This document shows positions 57,767 to 64,000 of a DNA stretch of 64,000 bases, piece after piece. The number at the start of each line of letters is the position of its first letter. Positions within the stretch are counted from its first letter, which is position 1. The notes below the pieces were generated by a model. The model was given only the letters and a program-made list of their open reading frames with translations, ran no database searches and was not told the origin of the DNA. The translations under genes were made by a program, and so were the position numbers. This DNA comes from Auricularia sp. M13. Taxonomy: Eukaryota > Basidiomycota > Agaricomycetes > Auriculariales > Auriculariaceae. Location of the stretch: assembly GCA_037042915.1 (NCBI GenBank), contig CM073194.1, positions 558,001 through 622,000 of the forward strand, written 5' to 3'.

Positions 57767-60360
57767 TGCAGATTGCGAACACGAACGCTCCACTGCACCG
57801 TGTACGATGTACGATCTATATTTGTATCAGTTATTGAATTATTCACTGGCAGGACCTCGAACTCGAAGCTTCTTTCGTCGAACTAAGACTGTTGGGCAGA
57901 TAAACGGGGTTTGGTCAATGTCAGATTTCTGGGGTAGAGATGGTCCTGGAAGATCGATGATAAGCTAGAAATCTATCGGTGCATCTTTTTGGTTGGTCGA
58001 CGCCAGAGGTCGTAACGAAAATACCACAGCAGCCTTGTACCAATCTGTCCTTAATAGGACCCGAGTGAGGCCACATCGCCCACATTGATACAGCCTATGG
58101 AGAGGGGCGATGGGACAACACTGTGCAGGAAGAAGATGCGCTCTATCTTTTGATGCAGGACCGTGTCAGGGAGTACAGATCTTCCGTCCAGCAACAACAT
58201 ATTGCACAGACAGCACCGTGCAGGCTGAAGGTAGAGCAGGAAGGAGCACAAGGGACGACGTTCGCATGAGAATGCCTGTTGGTATCGACGCGAGCGAACA
58301 GTGGCACGGAGACTTGACGCAACTCCACGCTGCAGCTGCAAAATCAAGTCCCTCAGAGCTGAAGATAGCGCCTCGATTCCTCCTTCGCCATATTTTCACA
58401 GCCATCAACGTAAACAGTGAGGTATTATGTAGGCGTCGACTAAGGTTTGCGAGAGACCAGAACAGGCAACACTTCAGACCGTCGGATAGGCGTTACTGGA
58501 GCAGCCAGGATTCAACAGAGGTACGCAGCTCTTTATGTACCAGCGCACAAGCATAGGGTCCACGGACAAGGCAACCACTAGACGTTGCTCCGCGGCATTG
58601 TTATAGCGCCGGAAAAGCAGCCGCAACGACGATGGCCGGGCGTTTGACGTCGGTTTGGTTGCGAGCGCGAACACAGACGGCGACCGCGATGACAGTGACG
58701 ATTTTCTGGCAACGCGGGGAAACGACGGACTATGCGGCGTGTGGAGGCAGCGGGCTGTTGAAAGGACCGACCGTGACGAACGAAGGTTTCGGCACTTTCC
58801 GCTCTACGCGACGAGCGTTAGAACTTAGAATTCCTCCATCCCATTGGAGTCGCCGCTATCACGATTTCGCGCACAGTGGTCGAACCTTTGAATCTTGCTG
58901 CATCTCGGCTAAATTTGCTCTGAACCACGCTCCTACGGTCCCTAGCTGTTGTCGCGGCCCACAGTGACACTGCACGACTGCTTCTATCATCTTCGTTCAC
59001 CGGACCCGAGGATGCCCCGCTTGCTCGCTGCTTTGCCTGTGCCGATTCTGGGCGTTTCACGAATGCGTCTTGCGCGTACACAGCGCCGTGGACGCAAGAG
59101 AGCCTCACTTGCAGCATACAGTAGTTCGACTCGGCCAGCATCGGACGCGCCGACTCGGACCACTTCTCACAGAGACTATTATATGTACGTCTGGCGCCTC
59201 CCATGCCCTCGAGTGTCCGCCTCCGCGGCTGAGACTGTCCAGTGTCAATGCTTCCATTCCAAACCGACGAACTTCCAATGTTCGCGCGAGGTCAAACGGG
59301 TTTTGCTCATGTAGAGTAATGAATGTTATGCTCAGCCGTCACATTTGATTAGCATTCTGTGCTTATGCTTACTTGGTCTCGTTAGCGCGCGTCCATCCCT
59401 CGAAGCGGCCTACACAGCAGCCGAAGCTCATTGTCTGGCTCTCACAGCTGTTCGACGTGCGCGAGAGTGGCTGAACCGGTGCTGGCCCCGCGACGTTGAG
59501 AGTGGTCTAATAGTAAGAAACGGCATCTGACAGAAGACATCAGGCTGGAATGGCATCTATCAGAGAACCCATAAAATATTCAAACTGTACAGTATCAATG
59601 CGGAAATTGACTTCAGCGCGTCACGGTCGAACGTTCGTACCCAGGTTCTTCCTCCTCCCCTCCTCCACTCTCTCACAGACATATCCGAACGTTATGCGCC
59701 TCCGAATTCAGACTGCAGAGTGCTCCCTGCATTGCACCGAAGCCTGTACGCTGACTCCTGAGAAGACGGAGTCACGGTATAATTATTGGGTGCGAGACTC
59801 ATCAATACACCCCGCCGATCGTCCTGCCAGTCGCAACGCCCCCTGAGTCGGCGTCATGGGCCACTTGCCAATTTCGCCGAGTCTTGCCACTGGCAGCAGC
59901 CCCAAGGATGAGAGTTGCACCAAGACGGGAGGGGCGCAGAATCCAACGAGCGGAACTCGGACTGCAAAGCTATGTAAGAAGAAATGAGAGCAGCAGCAAG
60001 TTTTGATTTGAATTTGCAGTAGAAGTACATTTCTTTGCTTTGCCTTGTCTGAGTCGTCCGGGGTCGCGGCCGATGCAGTTTGCTGCATCCGTCACTCCTC
60101 GCGCGCACGCGAGGCCGCGTCCTCTCGTGTGTCGCACTCCTCACGCCGCACGCTCATCCGCACGCCGCACGCTCACGCCGCACGCTCACGCCGCGCTCTC
60201 ACGCCGCACGCCGCACGCGAGGGCCGCGCTCTCACACCCCGCGCGACGAAGCCTCGACGCCCTGCGCGTGCACCTGGCGCTCGGCAGCGCGCACGTCGCG
60301 CGCGGAATCGTCGCGCGTCTCGCTGTGCGCGCGGCCATTCTGCTCGAGCTCTTCTACGAT
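57767..60360. other. intergenic region without recognisable genes
   Basis: Scattered short frames only. The last part holds a CACGCCGCACGCT repeat (about 60130-60240). Confidence 0.4.
60130..60240. repeat. CACGCCGCACGCT minisatellite
   Basis: Six to eight imperfect copies of a 13-base unit, just downstream of the CinA-type gene. Confidence 0.7.
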
Positions 60361-61223
60361 CTAAACGAACTTCAGCTCTGAGAGGGTTTCAGGGGACGAT
60401 ACGGGATAGGACAGGCAAGCTGGAACGAGGGTGGCAAAGACGGAACGAGGGAAGGCAAGATGGACTGAAGCATGGACGAGAAGGAGAAGGAGGAATGGGC
60501 GGGACGGCACGGACGCACCTCGAGCACGACATCCAGCGCGCGCGCTACGACGGTCTCCTTGCGCTCGTTGCGGTCCGCGTCAGCCTGGTCGACATTCGCC
60601 GCGTCGGCCGGCGGGCGGCCGCGCACGCGCTGCACGTTCATCCGCTCCACGCGCGAGCCCTCGCGCCCGTCGAACAGCTGCGAGAGCGAGAGCGTCAGCC
60701 CGAGCTCTGCTCTGCAGCATCTAAAGACGCACCCAATGACAGCCAATAAACACCTCGCCCTCGCGCCCCCTCTCCTCGCCGTCGGGCAGCGCGTCGAGGA
60801 AGCCGGTGGTGCTGACGCCGATGCCCTGCGCGCGCGCGCGCAGCGCGCCGAGCTTGTACGCGCGCTCGGCGCGCAGGTCGAGCAGGCCCGCGCGCTGCAG
60901 CACGCCGCGCGCCATTGCGCGCGCGCATTCTGCCGACACCTGCGGGGGCAAGCGTCAGCTGCCTGCTTCGAACGGAGCACGGCCCAGCTGTCGCTAGCCG
61001 TACGCACCTCGCCGGGGCCGTCGAGGACGTCCTGTGGGACGCCGAGGACGGCGTGCTTGAAGAGCGGCGAGTAGCTCGTGACGCCGCCGAGGCAGAGGCT
61101 CGGGCTCGCGGGCTTGGACGTCAGCGCGGACGCCAGCGCGCCCGCCGTGCACGACTCGGCCGTCGCGATCGGCAGCCCGAGGCGCTCCAGTGCGGAGAGC
61201 AGGCGCGTTACTGCTGACGGCAT
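60361..61223 (-). CDS. CinA C-terminal/PncC-type NMN amidohydrolase-like protein
   Basis: Stand-alone CinA C-terminal domain; bacterial homologues deamidate nicotinamide mononucleotide. ATG 61221-61223 (MPSAVTRLLSALERLGLP) runs into IATAESCTAGALASALTS, the conserved AESCTGG-type motif with the catalytic Ser. LCLGGVTSYSPLFKHAVLGV and, after an intron near 60952-61010, SAECARAMARGVLQRAGLLD follow. Then come GIGVSTTGFLDALP, an exon near 60530-60680 (DGREGSRVERMNVQRVRG; KETVVARALDVVLE) and a tiny last exon LKFV with the stop at 60361. The Gly after SCT is replaced by Ala (SCTAG), as happens in some relatives. Size and order fit fungal homologues. I saw no break; the last acceptor is a guess. Confidence 0.75.
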
Positions 61224-61252
61224 TGTCTTGTATTCAGTTCGAGGAGGAGTAA

Positions 61253-61320
61253 GAGTTGGAGTTAGAGTTGGAGTTACGAGTTGAAGTTGAAGTTCAAGTT
61301 CGAGTCAAGTTGGAGTTTGG
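61253..61320. repeat. GTTGGA/GTTGAA hexanucleotide tract
   Basis: About ten imperfect copies of AGTTGGA or AGTTGAA immediately upstream of the CinA-type gene start, so in its promoter or leader. Confidence 0.75.
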
Positions 61321-61893
61321 GAGTTGTTACAGCTCGACGGTGACGATGGCGACCAAGCTCAGAGTCAAGAGCAAGTCCGAGTCGCCGTGCGCCCCTCGCT
61401 GGCTTGCGTCATCGCAGACGCCAGCCTGAGCCAGCCAACAGCCTCTTTGCGGCGCGATCAAAGAAAGACATTAGTTACGTAACGCGTCCCGGATCCCTCC
61501 GCTCCGGTCCAAGAACTCTCGCGGCTTCAAATTTCCTATTTATCATTATGTCGCAGAGAATCCTTGCCTATGTAATAGCTGGTACGTCGGCTTTTTATCT
61601 CTTTGGCAAAGCTCCCGGATCCGGAGTGCGAGCTCTTTTGCTCGCTGTGCTGCGTGCTCAAAAACGAAACAGCTTGACATCGCTGCCATATAGCGCGATC
61701 TGAACCTGCCCTACGTACTGCGCTTCACCTCCTCTTGCAATATGCGCGCACAGGCCAGACAGTGTTCGGCCCAACTTTAACTTCCTGCGCTCATTCGCGT
61801 TCGCATCCAGTTTTACTTAGTTACTGTACTTCGGGATGAATTGAATTGCGATACTGTACAGTACTCTATCTCTACTGCCAGCTGCAGTGGAAT
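61321..61893. other. intergenic region
   Basis: No gene recognised. Confidence 0.45.
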
Positions 61894-63261
61894 CTACACT
61901 GCATCATCGAAGCCTTTCCCTTCCTCCATCATCACCCGGAGTGGCACGGCGTCCGAGCGCGCCGTCGACTCGGACGGGCGCCGGTCGTCCGCCTGCCCGT
62001 CACGGTGGACGGTACTGGCCAGCACCGACCCGAGCACCGACAGCTGCTTATTGCTCCGCGTCTGCGCCGCAAATCCCAGCGTGGACGACACCTTCGCCTT
62101 CTCCTTCTCCTCACCCCCGCCGCGGGAGAACCGCCGTCCGTCCGCAACGCGCCAAATAATAAGATACGTCGCGACCTGCTGCGCGGTATTGGTCATGCCG
62201 AGGAAGATCTGGTTCATCGGCGAGCCCACGGCATAGGTGACGAGGAACAGCAGCGCGCACACGGAGTAGAGCGCGGCGGACTCGATGAAGATCGCCGCGA
62301 GCGACACATAGCTCCGTCCCCCGTCGTCCCGCAGGGCGGCGGAGATGCGACGGCGGTACGCGAGGAGCCGCGCGGCGATGAGCACGGTGAGGAGCACGTT
62401 CACGCCGAGCGAGAGCGCGTAGTAGGATGTGCCGAGCTCCACGGGCAGGTTGCTGTACAGCGAGAGGCCCGGCGTGGACGACTTGACCGCCCACAGCACG
62501 CCGACCACTGCTTAAAATCAGCGAAAGCGTCAGCGTCGCATCGGGAGCTAACGCACCGAATGACGCGAGAAGCACCAGCGCGGGCAGTGCGACGGCCGCC
62601 GCCGCGGGCCCGCGGCGCCCCACGGCGGTCCAAATTGCCCAGCACCGCCATAACTGGCCCCGGGGTAAAGCTTAAGCTATCGGTCAGGCGAGGAAAACGG
62701 CGACGCACCACCAGAGCGTCGGACATGAAGTTGAGGATGAAGATCGTCGCGATGAAGAGCGCGTTCACCGCGATCGACTCTGCGGTGAGGAAGAACTGCC
62801 ACGGGCCGCCCGGATATCTGTAGATCATATACAGGTTCGTCAAGCCGTATGTCTGAAGACTCGGAGGACGTACTCCCGGTTGTCGATGTACATATCTGCC
62901 ACGCCAACCAACCTGTGAGCAAAGAGACCTCGGAACGAGGGAGGACATCGAGGACCTACCCTGCACGGTGCGCGCCTGGACGCCAATAAACACGCTCTCC
63001 ACGAGGATCAAAGCCGTAATATACGCCAACAGGAAGGCCGTCTGCCGTTTGCCCGGCGCGAGCTGGCGCCAGAGGTAGCGCGCGCAGCCCAGGTACAGCA
63101 TGATCTGGATGCCTGAACAAAGGGGCCGCTGATGTGAGAATGAGAAAGGAAACTCGAAGCCGCAACGCACCGTAGCCCGTGCCCACGACGACGTCGCCGG
63201 CGACGAACGTCCGCTCGAGGAAGAGCGTCGCGGCGGGTTCGTCCGGAGTATATGGCGACAT
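61894..63261 (-). CDS. seven-pass membrane protein of an agaric-expanded family
   Basis: ATG 63259-63261 (MSPYTPDEPAATLFLERTFV). Membrane segments, in order: VGTGYG-IQIMLYLGCARYLW; TAFLLAYITALILVESVFIG with VQARTVQG; FFLTAESIAVNALFIATIF; AVALPALVLLASF; the SLGVNVLLTVLIAARLLAYR region; SLAAIFIESAALYSVCALLF; and MTNTAQQVATYLIIWRVADG. Landmarks such as YPGGPWQFFL, STPGLSLYS and SPMNQIFLG are shared with a large set of agaric membrane proteins of unknown function, recalled from memory. About five introns, near 63110-63170, 62905-62955, 62825-62880, 62640-62700 and 62512-62560. A hydrophilic Ser/Arg-rich tail of about 65 residues ends at 61894. It may act as a receptor or sensor, but nothing in the sequence proves it. 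Appears intact. Confidence 0.75.
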
Positions 63262-64000
63262 TGGATTTCGAGGGCGGGTACCGTCGCCCGTCGTGTCGCA
63301 TTCTTACTTATTTATGTACTGTATGTATGTGTGTTCGCAGAACCACTGGCAGTGCACGCTCGTCGCTGGCACCGGAAAAGGAAAGCAAAGCAGACGTAAT
63401 TCAATGGCCCACGCCCATCTGCCAGTCCAAACCCAACGAAGAGCGTTCCGCCGCTCTACAGACGCCAGAGGGAGTGTTAAAGCCTGAGGCGATGAGAGCG
63501 CCGATCTCGTCTGAATGAATCATGGGCCCGTTTGGACAACAGGAGAGCATCGTTGGCAGGTGCACAAACCGTTCATAGGGCGGTAGAGCGGGTCGTGCAT
63601 CCACGATCGTCCCTGCGGGCTGTGGAAGTAGTGCACCCGCTGCAACTGATGAGGCGAAGAGTTCCCGTGTAGCAGCCTGAGGCTTCGGAAGGTTGATACA
63701 GTGTGCGTGCATCAAGTTGCGGAGCACCGCACGAATTTAGAGTTGAAGGCGGTGAGCAAGCATGGCATTCCTGGCAGTCAGTGTGCCGAGTACAGTAGTG
63801 AGTGGGTCGCTGCTTGGTCGAGCCAATACTGTACCGTCTCGCGCACTTTGCTTCGCCAATTGCAGGCAAGCGCGGGCAGAAAAATGGACGTGCGAATGCG
63901 AATGCGAGTGAAGAAAGTTCGGTCAGTTTCCAGGCATCGTGACCGTAGTCTTCGTACGAGAATGCGCATGCTGATTAGTCGCGAAGAGCAAAAGGTCGGA
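63262..64000. other. window end, no recognisable gene
   Basis: A minus-strand open frame (63401-63727) has no family motif. Possibly promoter of the membrane-protein gene and the edge of something outside the window. Confidence 0.4.

Overview
The window looks like genomic DNA of a mushroom-forming basidiomycete (Agaricomycetes). Genes are split by many short introns (about 48-75 bases, mostly GT-AG). The gene families fit: a tandem P450 family, F-box proteins without introns, a multi-pass membrane family typical of agarics, single-pass surface proteins with a membrane-proximal Ser/Pro region, a GH5 glucanase, and a KDZ transposon with TET/JBP cargo. All splice sites were placed by eye, so exon edges are approximate unless a position is given.

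Layout. 1-2700: 3' part of a PhoD-type phosphatase. 3838-6003: first P450. 6310-7226: 5'-incomplete secreted peptidase-like gene. About 7353-30039: one large DNA transposon of the KDZ (Kyakuja-Dileera-Zisupton) group, bounded by ~78-base terminal inverted repeats with arrays of ATCGCTG-like motifs just inside both ends. 30056-30554: fragment of a membrane-protein gene lying directly against the right end of the transposon. 30750-32801: second P450 (minus strand). 34366-36064: single-pass membrane protein. 37308-39440: GH5 exo-beta-1,3-glucanase-like gene. 39660-39990: P450 relic. 40261-42318: third P450. 43246-46318: two F-box/LRR-type genes. 46631-48402 and 52556-54237: two non-autonomous elements with inverted repeats. 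51041-51625: short Zn2Cys6 factor with a coiled coil. 54986-55941: GPI-anchored-type protein. 57100-57766: truncated relative of the single-pass membrane proteins. 60361-61223: CinA/PncC-type amidohydrolase. 61894-63261: seven-pass membrane protein.

The KDZ element is the most interesting part. It carries an apparently complete transposase with a CxC2-type cysteine cluster (7827-11633, minus), a proline/glutamine-rich protein (11873-14136, minus), a Cys-rich protein (14480-15771, minus), a second Cys-cluster protein (16240-17199, plus), a TET/JBP-type 2-oxoglutarate dioxygenase (18255-20713, minus), a RING-finger protein with a duplicated C-terminal unit (21533-23279, plus) and a large conserved protein of unknown function (26136-29465, plus). 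It also holds a GC-rich satellite built from ~138-base higher-order units. Association of KDZ transposons with TET/JBP genes is established for basidiomycetes; the other cargo genes look like a co-travelling set of unknown role. In this copy the transposase reads cleanly, while the TET/JBP, RING and large-protein genes each contain frame changes that I cannot explain with canonical introns, so the copy is probably ageing, or the assembly has small indels.

The three P450s share intron positions and sequence, so they are recent paralogues. The KDZ element and the GH5 region now separate them, and the middle copy is inverted.
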